From CAYFMP01 sp964344215 (GTDB taxonomy: Bacteria > Pseudomonadota > Alphaproteobacteria > Rhodospirillales > Casp-alpha2), in contig CAYFMP010000036.1 in NCBI GenBank assembly GCA_964344215.1, positions 1-34,424 on the forward strand: a stretch of DNA of 34,424 nucleotides, written 5' to 3'. Under the pieces are notes generated by a model that ran no database searches, was not told where the DNA came from, and saw only the letters and a list, made by a program, of their open reading frames with translations. Numbering within the stretch: position 1 is the first letter of the stretch; every line of letters starts with the position of its first letter. Both the position numbers and the translations under genes were made by a program. This document shows positions 11,157 to 18,505 of this stretch, piece by piece.

Positions 11157-12565
11157 CGAATCGCCGCGCCCTTGCCGCTGGCGATATCCGTCTGGCCGAA
11201 CTTCTTCATCAGCAGGCCGTAATCGACCTGCTTGCCGCTGATCTTGGCAACCAGAGAGGGAATCGCCTTCGATCCGTCGATGGTCAGGTTGGCGGAGACC
11301 CGGCCGCCGGCGACGGAAGCGCCGAGCGGCGCCGCTTTCAGGGCGGCATTTTTCAGGACCACGGTTGCTGCCACGTCGCCGAGCTCGAGGCCGCGGGCGA
11401 GCACCTTCTTGGCGTCCAGCTTGACGTCGAAATCAGCCGTCTTGAGGCCGCCCAGCGGTATCGGATCGGCCGGAAAAACGCGGCCGTCGTCCTGGGTATG
11501 TTGCGGCGGTGGAGTCTCCGTCTTGGAGGGCGGCGCCAACTCGTCGATATCGATAATGTTCGAAACGAGTGCTCCGTCAACGACCAGCCGATGGCCGGTC
11601 ATGGCGATGGCGAGGCGTCCGCTGAGGTCGGTCGAGCCGACCTTCAGATCGAGCCCGTCCAGCGAAATCCGCCGGCCACCGATACCGGCCCGCGCCGCTA
11701 GCCTATAGGCACCGAGCGCCGGCACCTGCGCGTCCTTCAGGGCCGGCGCCACGGCGGTGGCGGCCTTGAAGGTATCGGTCAACTTGTCGCCTTCCACCGA
11801 CAGCTTGATGTCGGCCCTCGGCGAGCCGTCGGGCGACCCGACGGTGCCGTCGATGCCGATGCGGGCGGCCAGGGCGGAGACGTCCAGCTTAACCGGGAAC
11901 GTTTCGCCTCCGGCCATCTGATCGACCGAGCCGAGCGTGCCGTTGGCCCGAAAGGCCTGGCCGTTGATGCTGCCGGCGGCGGTCATCGACAACGGATCCG
12001 AGGCCGAATTTGCCTTGAGGTCGATTGAATCGAGGGAAACCTGCCGGCGCTCACCAGTCCGGCCGTCGAGGCGGGTAAAGCGGACGCTCTTGACGCGGAC
12101 CAGGCGGACGACGGGCAACGTGGTTTCGCCGGGCGCTGCGTGTTCTTTCTTGTCTTTGTCGCGGGCCTTGGCGCCGAATTCCCAGTTGGCGTTTCCCTTG
12201 TCGTCCGTCTCCAACAATACATCGACGTCCTCGAGGATGACCTGCTTGACGTCGACCTGGCTCGACAGCAGCGGGATCAGGGCGACCTCGGCGGCGAACC
12301 GCCCGATCCTGACCATTTCGGGACGCGAGCCCCAAGCGGCGTTGGCGAAGCTGACGCTGTCGACGGCGACGGCCGGAGTTAATGAAATCTCCAAATTCAG
12401 ATCACCGGCGATCACCAACTCGCGTCCCGTCGCCTCCTTCACCTTGTCGGCAACCAAGCCCTTGTATTCGTTGAAATTTATGGATTTGAGGATGGCGATT
12501 CCAGTGACCACCACGGCAACGACCAGAACGCCGAGTATCGAAACGATCCTGATCCCGCGTTTCAT
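11078..12565 (-). pseudogene. AsmA-family inner-membrane protein, N-terminal part (frameshifted)
   Basis: This is the N-terminal 495 residues of an AsmA-family protein. It has an N-terminal transmembrane helix (about residues 7-28) and the conserved FNEYKGLVADKVKEATGRELVI opening. Beta-rich repeats follow, typical of AsmA bridge-like proteins that act in lipid transport or outer-membrane homeostasis. Homology holds to the motif FGQTDIASGKG at about residue 470; the last residues are out-of-frame junk ending at 11078. The true continuation is at 10473-11156 and needs one more base (modulo 3). About 8-9 residues usually found between GKG and the RG(D)SVRA motif also appear to be missing, which suggests a small deletion. 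The ATG overlaps the HAD phosphatase stop by 4 bases. Confidence 0.78.
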
Positions 12566-13242
12566 GGCCTTTCCTCCCGGCTTCGCTCAATGATTTTCGG
12601 CAGATCGTCGAACCGTTCTATCACGATTTCGGCACCAGCCGCCCGCAGTTCTTCGACGTCGTGGTAGCCCCAGGCCACCCCGATCGCCGTTACCCCGGCG
12701 CTTTTCGCCATTTCCATGTCGAAGGTGGTATCGCCGACCATAACCGTGTCCTTTTTGCCGGCGCCGGTTTCCTGCATGGCTCGGATCAACATGTCGGGAT
12801 GCGGTTTGCCGAGCGCCCGGTCGGCTGTCTGCAGGGTCTGGAAACGGTCGGCCAATCCATGGGTCTCGAGGGTCGAAAGCAGCCCGCGATAGGATTTTCC
12901 GGTCGCCACGCCGAGCAGCCAGCCGTCCGCCTCCAAATCCAGCAAAACCTCCCGCGACCCCGGATACAGCGGGTCCTGCAACTGGCCGCGACGACGCATC
13001 TCCTGCCAGGCCTCGGCATAGCCGTCCCGCAGTTTCTGGTGGATACCGGGTTCCAGATCGGGAGCCAGATTGATGATCGCGTCGATCAATGGAAGCCCGA
13101 CCATCTGCAGGACGTTCGATCTTTCCGGCTGTTGCAATCCGTTGACGTCGAAGGCGGCGTTCATGGCGGCGACGATCGAATGTTGACTGTCGACCAATGT
13201 CCCGTCGCAATCAAATACGGCAAGGCGCAGGGGTTCGGACAC
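12562..13242 (-). CDS. HAD-superfamily phosphatase (phosphoglycolate phosphatase-like)
   Basis: This protein of about 226 residues is a HAD hydrolase with a helical C1 cap. Motif I FDCDGTLVDSQ carries the nucleophile Asp11 and acid/base Asp13. Motif II is in GVATGKS, motif III is the Lys of RALGKPHPD, and motif IV is MVGDTTFDMEMA. The fold matches Gph/PGP-type enzymes, but the substrate is uncertain. A GTG start at 13242 fits best because conserved sequence begins at once and GAGG lies upstream; a TTG at 13281 would add 13 residues. It overlaps the AsmA start by 4 bases and sits in the rluC-HAD-ATP12 neighbourhood. Confidence 0.87.
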   Translation of the reverse strand: MSEPLRLAVFDCDGTLVDSQHSIVAAMNAAFDVNGLQQPERSNVLQMVGLPLIDAIINLAPDLEPGIHQKLRDGYAEAWQEMRRRGQLQDPLYPGSREVLLDLEADGWLLGVATGKSYRGLLSTLETHGLADRFQTLQTADRALGKPHPDMLIRAMQETGAGKKDTVMVGDTTFDMEMAKSAGVTAIGVAWGYHDVEELRAAGAEIVIERFDDLPKIIERSREERP

Positions 13243-13385
13243 GATGGCGGGGCCTCGGTTGTCTTGCGGGATTCGCCTCAATACCTGGTCATCATAACCG
13301 CTTGGCCGGCGGAAACCAGCGCCCGGCCAGCGCGTGATGCGGCCGAATGCCTCTCGATACCGGACGAACGCGGGAAACGACCTGT

Positions 13386-14063
13386 CTACGGTGCATCCTC
13401 GGAAAGCAGGTAGCCGACTCCGCGCAGGGTGTGGACGCTGACATCGGCGCCGGCCTTGGCCAGGCGTTTGCGCAGGCGTGATACGTGGACCTCGACCGAG
13501 TTTGACGAGACCTCTTCGTCGAAACCGTAAATCTTGTCTTCGAGAACGTTCTTCGGGACGACCCTGCCGTTGCGCCGCATCAGGTGTTCGAGCACGCCCA
13601 TCTCGCGGCGCGAAATGGCGATCGGTTTGTCGTTGATCCTGACTTCGCGGGCGGTTGTATCGAACGAAACATTGCCGGCGTTAATCACCAATCCGAGGAC
13701 GGCGCCCGGCCGCCTCAGCAGAGCCCGGATCCGGGCGACCAGTTCCTCCATGGCAAAAGGCTTCAGCAGATAGTCGTCGCCGCCACTGTTCAGGCCACGG
13801 ACGCGATCATCGATGCCGTCGCGCGCCGTCAGGATGAGGACCGGCGTGTCGTCGCTCCTCTCGCGCCACGACTTCAGGAGGCCGACGCCGTCCATATCCG
13901 GCAAGCCGAGATCGAGGATGACGGCGTCATAAGTGACGGCCGAAATCGCCGCGTCGGCGGCGGCGCCAGTCAGAACCGTATCGACCGTAAAGCCCTCCTT
14001 CTCGAGTCCATCCTTGATGAACCCGGCAAAGCGCTCGTGGTCCTCGATCAATAGGATACGCAT
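13386..14063 (-). CDS. OmpR/PhoB-family response regulator, no adjacent kinase
   Basis: This 225-residue two-component regulator has a receiver domain at residues 1-115, with acidic pair Glu7-Asp8, phosphoacceptor Asp51 in DLGLPDMDG, Thr79 and Lys101 in LLKPFA. An OmpR-type winged helix occupies about 128-222, with ISRREMGVLEHLMRRNGRVV and the recognition region SSNSVEVHVSRLRKRL. It resembles the QseB/TctD/PhoP group. No histidine kinase gene is next to it: rluC is upstream and the HAD gene downstream. All receiver residues are intact, so it is likely phosphorylated by a kinase encoded elsewhere. It sits between rluC and the HAD gene, a place where many relatives have no regulator. Confidence 0.95.
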   Translation of the reverse strand: MRILLIEDHERFAGFIKDGLEKEGFTVDTVLTGAAADAAISAVTYDAVILDLGLPDMDGVGLLKSWRERSDDTPVLILTARDGIDDRVRGLNSGGDDYLLKPFAMEELVARIRALLRRPGAVLGLVINAGNVSFDTTAREVRINDKPIAISRREMGVLEHLMRRNGRVVPKNVLEDKIYGFDEEVSSNSVEVHVSRLRKRLAKAGADVSVHTLRGVGYLLSEDAP

Positions 14064-14096
14064 GTTCGCCGATCAATCCGTCCCGGTGCCACAGCC

Positions 14097-14121
14097 TAGG
14101 CGTGACCGGTGCGGACGCCTA
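14097..14121. repeat. Inverted repeat upstream of the response regulator gene
   Basis: TAGGCGT (14097-14103) and ACGCCTA (14115-14121) form 7-bp perfect arms around an 11-base spacer, ending 33 bases upstream of the response regulator ATG. It could be a leader hairpin or an autoregulatory operator. It lacks a T-run in the minus direction, so it is not a terminator for rluC. The rest of the 158-base gap shows no clear promoter. Confidence 0.35.
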
Positions 14122-14221
14122 AAAATTCTATTGGCCGCTTCGATTTCATCCCAGAGCTTACTCTAAATCGCCCCAAGAAGCATCGAAAGACACAGTTGAC
14201 GACAGGAACAAGATCGTGATC

Positions 14222-15226
14222 TTAATCGTCTACCTTGGGTAGAGCGCTCATTTCGTCGAAATCGCCGCGAGCGACCATCCCGAGCGCTTTCCTGGTCGCC
14301 TCCATGTGAGGTGGCAGCGGTGCCATAATCCTTAGGATCCCCCCGGCCGGATGCGGAATCCACAGGCCGCGGGCATGCAAGTGCAGCTTCTTGGCGATAC
14401 CCTCGCCGTCCAGAAACGCCTCTCGCCCGCCGTACTTGCCGTCGCCGAGGATCGGCGTGCCCAGGCCTTCGGAGGCATGGACCCGGAGCTGGTGGGTGCG
14501 GCCGGTCAGTGGCTCCAAGGCCAGCCATGCCGCCTGCCGCCCGCAGTTGTCGAGCACCCTGTACAGCGTCTGGGCGCGCTTTGCCGATTTTCCGGCCGTC
14601 GTCATCTTTTCGCGACCGCTGCCGGCTTGTTTGTCGAGGGCGCGGTCGATCATCCCGGAGGCAGGTTTCGGAACACCAACGACGAACGCCCAATAGAGTT
14701 TGCGGGTCTGCCTCGATCGGAAGCTGTCGGCCAGCGCCCGGGCCGTCCTGGCGGACCGCGCCAGCAGCAGAAGACCGCTGGTGTCCTTGTCCAACCGGTG
14801 GACGAGGCGCGGACGTTCAGCCGCTCCGAACCGCAATGCATCGAGCATGCCGTCGATATGGCGCGGCGTCCCGGTGCCGCCCTGAACGGCCAGCCCCGGC
14901 GGCTTGTCGATGACGATCAGGTGGTCGTCGCAATGCAGGACGCGCTCGACCAGTTCGGCGCTGCCACGCATGTCGGCCGCCCGTTTCCGGCGGGGAGGCT
15001 TGGGCGAACCGCCGGCTGCGTCGTCGAGCGGCGGCACCCGAACCATCTGGCCGCCGGCCAGGCGGGTACCGGCTTTGGCCCGGCCACCCTCGACCCGGAC
15101 CTGCCCCGTACGCAGCAATTTCTGCAGCCGACTGTGGGATATTTTCGGGAACCGCTGCTTGAACCAGCGGTCGAGCCGGACCCCGTCGTCGTCGGTGTCG
15201 ACCCGAATGTGGCGGACGGCGCTCAC
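14222..15226 (-). CDS. rluC: RluC/RluD-family 23S rRNA pseudouridine synthase
   Basis: This 334-residue enzyme converts specific uridines in RNA to pseudouridine. An S4 RNA-binding domain lies at about residues 18-65. The catalytic domain contains HRLDKDTSGLLLLA with catalytic Asp146, then RTHQLRVH and the closing PLTGRTHQLR region. The S4 domain and length fit RluC (positions 955, 2504 and 2580 in E. coli 23S), but RluD-like specificity cannot be excluded. The start is GTG at 15226, which overlaps the crcB stop by 4 bases. rarA-crcB-rluC is a recurrent alphaproteobacterial run. Confidence 0.92.
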   Translation of the reverse strand: MSAVRHIRVDTDDDGVRLDRWFKQRFPKISHSRLQKLLRTGQVRVEGGRAKAGTRLAGGQMVRVPPLDDAAGGSPKPPRRKRAADMRGSAELVERVLHCDDHLIVIDKPPGLAVQGGTGTPRHIDGMLDALRFGAAERPRLVHRLDKDTSGLLLLARSARTARALADSFRSRQTRKLYWAFVVGVPKPASGMIDRALDKQAGSGREKMTTAGKSAKRAQTLYRVLDNCGRQAAWLALEPLTGRTHQLRVHASEGLGTPILGDGKYGGREAFLDGEGIAKKLHLHARGLWIPHPAGGILRIMAPLPPHMEATRKALGMVARGDFDEMSALPKVDD

Positions 15227-15609
15227 ACCAGAACCTGTCTGAGCAACCCCATGCCGACGATGAAGGCCAGGATGCTGCCGATGACCGAAGTCAGGACGTA
15301 ACCGAAGGCCGGCAGGTACAGTCCGCGTTCATAGAGGTAATAGATGTCCATCGAGAAGGTCGAAAACGTCGTGAAACTGCCAAGCACGCCAACCACGAGC
15401 AAGGCGCGCACCTCCGGGCTCGGCGACCACACCAGGGCCGAGATTTCGATCAACGCGCCGAGCGCGAACGAGCCGAAGACGTTGACGACGAAGGTGCCGA
15501 TCGGAAAACCGTGTCCGAACCAATGACCGATCCCGCTCATCAGCACATAACGGGCGGTGGCGCCGATGGCGCCACCGGCGGCCACGGAAATCAACAGCTT
15601 GAACCCCAT
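15223..15609 (-). CDS. crcB: Fluoride ion channel CrcB/Fluc
   Basis: This 128-residue membrane protein has four predicted helices and is the normal length for a single-domain Fluc that works as an antiparallel dimer, exporting fluoride. The conserved GVLGSFTTFSTFSMD (about residues 74-88) supplies the polar track and phenylalanine box, and NVFGSFALG (about 43-51) supplies the conserved Asn. It lies 6 bases after rarA and overlaps rluC, so it is expressed as part of a housekeeping operon. No fluoride riboswitch is seen. Confidence 0.95.
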   Translation of the reverse strand: MGFKLLISVAAGGAIGATARYVLMSGIGHWFGHGFPIGTFVVNVFGSFALGALIEISALVWSPSPEVRALLVVGVLGSFTTFSTFSMDIYYLYERGLYLPAFGYVLTSVIGSILAFIVGMGLLRQVLV

Positions 15610-15615
15610 TTTGGA

Positions 15616-16938
15616 TTATTCCTCCTCGTCGCCCGGGCTCGGCCCGGCGTCGGCGGCGCGACCGCGGCGGAGCTTATCCCAGAACTCCAACCGTTTGGCG
15701 ATCTCGCGCTCGAAACCATGGTCGCCGGGCTCGTAGAACCGCGACCGCTGCATGGATTCCGGAAAGTAGTTCTGACCGGAAAAGGAATGCTCCGAGCCGT
15801 GGTCGTATTCGTAGCCGGCGCCGTAGCCGAGATCCTTCATCAAACCGGTCGGCGCGTTGAGGATGTGCTTCGGCGGCATCAGCGAACCGGTCTGCTTGGC
15901 TGCAGACGAGGCCGCCTTCTCGGCCCGGTAGGCAGCGTTGGATTTGGGTGCCGTGCCGAGGTAGATGACGGCTTGAACCAGAGCCAGCTCGCCCTCCGGC
16001 GTGCCTAGGCGTTCGTAGGCCTCCCAGGCCGCGATCGCCTGTGTCAGCGCCATCGGATCGGCCAGCCCGATATCCTCGGAAGCGAACCGGACCAAGCGCC
16101 GGGCGATATAACGCGGGTCCTCGCCACCGGCCAGCATGCGGGCCATCCAATAGAGCGCCGCGTCGGTGTCGGAACCGCGGAGCGACTTGTGCAGCGCGCT
16201 GATCAGGTTGTAGTGGCCCTCCTGGGTCTTGTCGTAGAGCGGCATACGCTGCTGGACAACGCGGGTCAGGGCCGCCGTATCGAGCACCGGCTTACCGGAC
16301 AGGGCCAACAGATCCTCGGCCATGTTGAGCAGGTAGCGGCCGTCGCCGTCGGCCATCGCCCTGAGTGCCGCCCGGGCGTCGGGGTCGATCGGCAGGGTCT
16401 TGCCATCCTCGGTCTCGGCCCGCACCAGAAGCTCCTCCAGCGCCGCGTCGTCGAGCCGGTGAAGGACGAGAACCTGGGTCCTGGAAAGCAGGGCGGCGTT
16501 GAGCTCGAAAGAGGGGTTTTCGGTGGTGGCGCCGACCAGGACGACGGTGCCGTCCTCGACGTAAGGGAGGAAACCATCCTGTTGGGCGCGGTTGAAGCGG
16601 TGGATTTCGTCGATGAACAGCAGCGTCCCCCGCCCCACCTCGCGGCGCTGCTTGGCGGCCTCGAAGACTTTGCGCAGATCGGCGACGCCGGAGAACACGG
16701 CAGACAGGGGCTCGAATCCGTAGTCGGTGCATTCGGCCAGCAACCTGGCGATGGTGGTCTTGCCGGTTCCCGGCGGACCCCAGAGGATGACCGAGGTCGG
16801 CTTGCCCGATTGCGCCATCCGCCGCATCGGCCCTTCCGGACCCAGCAAATGATCCTGGCCGAGCACGTCGTCGAGCGATTTCGGGCGCAACCGGTCGGCC
16901 AACGGCCGCGGCGCCTGACTCTCGAACAGTGTACTCAT
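15616..16938 (-). CDS. rarA: Replication-associated recombination protein A (RarA/MgsA)
   Basis: This 440-residue AAA+ ATPase acts at stalled replication forks and interacts with SSB. The Walker A motif GPPGTGKTT is at residues 54-62, Walker B is in LLFIDEIHRF (about 105-114), and sensor 1 lies in GATTENPSFELN. The C-terminal tetramerisation region includes RGSDTDAALYWMARML and GTAPKSNAAY. The start ATG at 16938 precedes the conserved PLADRLRPKSLDDVLGQ segment. It heads the rarA-crcB-rluC run, 36 bases after the dienelactone hydrolase gene. Confidence 0.96.
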   Translation of the reverse strand: MSTLFESQAPRPLADRLRPKSLDDVLGQDHLLGPEGPMRRMAQSGKPTSVILWGPPGTGKTTIARLLAECTDYGFEPLSAVFSGVADLRKVFEAAKQRREVGRGTLLFIDEIHRFNRAQQDGFLPYVEDGTVVLVGATTENPSFELNAALLSRTQVLVLHRLDDAALEELLVRAETEDGKTLPIDPDARAALRAMADGDGRYLLNMAEDLLALSGKPVLDTAALTRVVQQRMPLYDKTQEGHYNLISALHKSLRGSDTDAALYWMARMLAGGEDPRYIARRLVRFASEDIGLADPMALTQAIAAWEAYERLGTPEGELALVQAVIYLGTAPKSNAAYRAEKAASSAAKQTGSLMPPKHILNAPTGLMKDLGYGAGYEYDHGSEHSFSGQNYFPESMQRSRFYEPGDHGFEREIAKRLEFWDKLRRGRAADAGPSPGDEEE

Positions 16939-16974
16939 TCCCTCGTTTGGCCGGCCGGTTCCGGGAACCCGGGC

Positions 16975-17670
16975 TCAGCTCAAATAGGTGTTGAAGAAAT
17001 CCAAGGTACGCTCGGAGGCGAGGGCGGCCGAGTCGGCATCGTAGTGCTCGCCGCCGACCCGGGCGAAGGCGTGGCCCTGGCCTTCGTAGTCGTATAGCTT
17101 GACCTTGGGGTTGTCGTCCCAGGCGGCGTGGACCGCCGCCTGCTGCTCGGCCGAGGCGAACTCGTCATCGGTCGCGATATGCAGCAACAGCGGACTGTTG
17201 ACGGTTTCGGAGGTATGTTCGTCGAGCATCACGCCGTAATAGCCGACCGCCGCGTCGGCCCGGGTTTGGGTCGCCGTCGCCGCGGCGAGACGGCCGCCCA
17301 GGCAGAAGCCGACGGTGCCGACTTTGCCGCTGCAGCCCGCCATCGCACGGAGCGTCTCAATCGTCGAATCGAGGTCCTTGACGCCCTTTTCGAAATCGAA
17401 GCCCTGGAACAGTTCGAACGCCCTGGCCCACTCTTCTTCCGTCTGGTCGGTCAACTGGATGCCCGGCTGCTGGCGCCAGAAAAGGTCCGGACACAACGCC
17501 ACGTATCCTTTCTGGGCGAAATCCTCGGTCATTTTCCGCATGCCGGCGTTGACCCCGAAGATCTCCTGGATGACGACGACGCCGGGGCCGCTGCCGCTGT
17601 CGGGGACAACCAGGTAGCCCATGAACTCGCCGCCGTCGGCAGCCTTAACGGTGATTTCCTTGCTACTCAT
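16975..17670 (-). CDS. Dienelactone hydrolase family protein
   Basis: This 231-residue alpha/beta hydrolase has the DLH triad: nucleophile Cys123 in GFCLGGR, an Asp at 168 or 169 in HIATDDEF, and His200 in GQGHAFA. Positions agree closely with the classical enzyme (Cys123, Asp171, His202). Classical DLH opens dienelactones in chlorocatechol breakdown, but no such pathway genes are nearby, so a general esterase role is as likely. The ATG at 17670 follows a GGGAGGAACTGG ribosome-binding site; a longer reading to 17781 would run into non-conserved sequence and a palindromic element. Confidence 0.92.
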   Translation of the reverse strand: MSSKEITVKAADGGEFMGYLVVPDSGSGPGVVVIQEIFGVNAGMRKMTEDFAQKGYVALCPDLFWRQQPGIQLTDQTEEEWARAFELFQGFDFEKGVKDLDSTIETLRAMAGCSGKVGTVGFCLGGRLAAATATQTRADAAVGYYGVMLDEHTSETVNSPLLLHIATDDEFASAEQQAAVHAAWDDNPKVKLYDYEGQGHAFARVGGEHYDADSAALASERTLDFFNTYLS

Positions 17671-17706
17671 TCCAGTTCCTCCCGGGCTCGCGTTTTCGAA
17701 ACGAAA

Positions 17707-17732
17707 GGTTATCCGAAACTTACCCGATAACC
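17707..17732. repeat. Inverted repeat in the dienelactone hydrolase promoter region
   Basis: GGTTATC (17707-17713) and GATAACC (17726-17732) are perfect 7-bp arms 12 bases apart, centred about 50 bases upstream of the dienelactone hydrolase start. Half-sites 19 bases apart centre to centre could suit a dimeric regulator binding nearly two helical turns apart. This is an inference from symmetry only. Confidence 0.4.
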
Positions 17733-17767
17733 GCCGGCCGCGCCAACCGGACGGCCATGGACTCCGC

Positions 17768-17830
17768 CTAGATCGGATCATGTTTTGTCGGAATCGCCCG
17801 GGCGAACCGTTAAAACATGATCTGCTCTAG
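17768..17830. repeat. 63-bp palindromic intergenic element
   Basis: Outer arms CTAGA/TCTAG (17768-17772, 17826-17830) are followed by a symmetric 3x3 mismatch. Inner perfect 11-bp arms GATCATGTTTT/AAAACATGATC (17776-17786, 17812-17822) enclose a 25-base centre that itself contains the perfect palindrome TCGCCCGGGCGA. The whole can fold into a long hairpin on either strand. GATCATG-containing palindromes ending in CTAG resemble the small repeated elements scattered in many alphaproteobacterial genomes. It overlaps the stop codon of the HEAT-like gene. Possible roles are 3' mRNA protection, transcript end, or mobile MITE-like unit. Confidence 0.7.
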
Positions 17831-18339
17831 CCGGTTGATCGAAGCTTGCGCGCTCGGGCCTGCAGGGACGGAATGTCCGAGGCCAGCGCGGAGCGGATCA
17901 TGAGGTCGGTTTCGCTTTTCAGTTGCGGATGCCGCTTTGCGAGGTCGACGGCCGTTTGCAGTGCCAGGGTGCGGACGATTCTGCTGCGGTCGGCCTCGAC
18001 GAAGTGGCGGAGGCGGCTCAGCAGTTTTCGCGCCGCCGCGTCGTCAAGTCGAAGACGCCCGCTCAACACCAGCAAATGCCAGCGCACCTCGGCCGTTCCA
18101 TCGTCGTAACGCTCATCGAGAAGCCCATCCCGTCGGGGCTGTAGTTTCGTCGCATCGTTCCTCGTCGCTTTCTCCAACGCGTCGGCCGCGCGCATGCGAA
18201 CGATTGGATCGGGATGCGCCAGGCACGACCAAAGTTCCTCGAAACGCTCCGGATGCCGAACCAGAATATCGGCGGCGGCGTCGGCCATGCCGATCGAGCG
18301 TCGGTCGCCACCGGACAGCATTGATGCGAACTCCCGCAT
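17827..18339 (-). CDS. HEAT-repeat-like protein of unknown function
   Basis: From an ATG at 18339 this gives 170 residues made of amphipathic helix pairs. One has the clear HEAT-like pattern HPDPIVRMRAADALEKATR (about residues 41-59), and similar helices follow (VRWHLLVLSGRL; RIVRTLALQTAVDLA). No catalytic motif, signal peptide or membrane helix is seen. A GTG at 18471 would add 44 Arg-rich residues without HEAT character. No strong ribosome-binding site supports either start. Its stop lies inside the palindromic element. It may be a scaffold or a lyase-type HEAT protein; no function is claimed. Confidence 0.6.
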   Translation of the reverse strand: MREFASMLSGGDRRSIGMADAAADILVRHPERFEELWSCLAHPDPIVRMRAADALEKATRNDATKLQPRRDGLLDERYDDGTAEVRWHLLVLSGRLRLDDAAARKLLSRLRHFVEADRSRIVRTLALQTAVDLAKRHPQLKSETDLMIRSALASDIPSLQARARKLRSTG

Positions 18340-18505
18340 GGCCGACGAATAATACAGCCGGCCAGCCACATCAACGGGCGATGTTTCCCGGCCATGCTCG
18401 CGCCACTTGCTTCGGTCGCGATTGCCATTCGCACGGCGACCCTTCTTCGGACAGAGGCATTCGAGCGACACACCCGGGACCGCAGCGGCGGCCGACGGTC
18501 ACCGT

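Noticed and set aside
13386..15226. A complete two-component system
   Set aside because: Only the response regulator is present; no histidine kinase domain (HisKA or HATPase) occurs anywhere in the window.
15223..16974. A fluoride riboswitch near crcB
   Set aside because: crcB is embedded between rarA and rluC with a 6-base gap upstream, so there is no leader to hold one.
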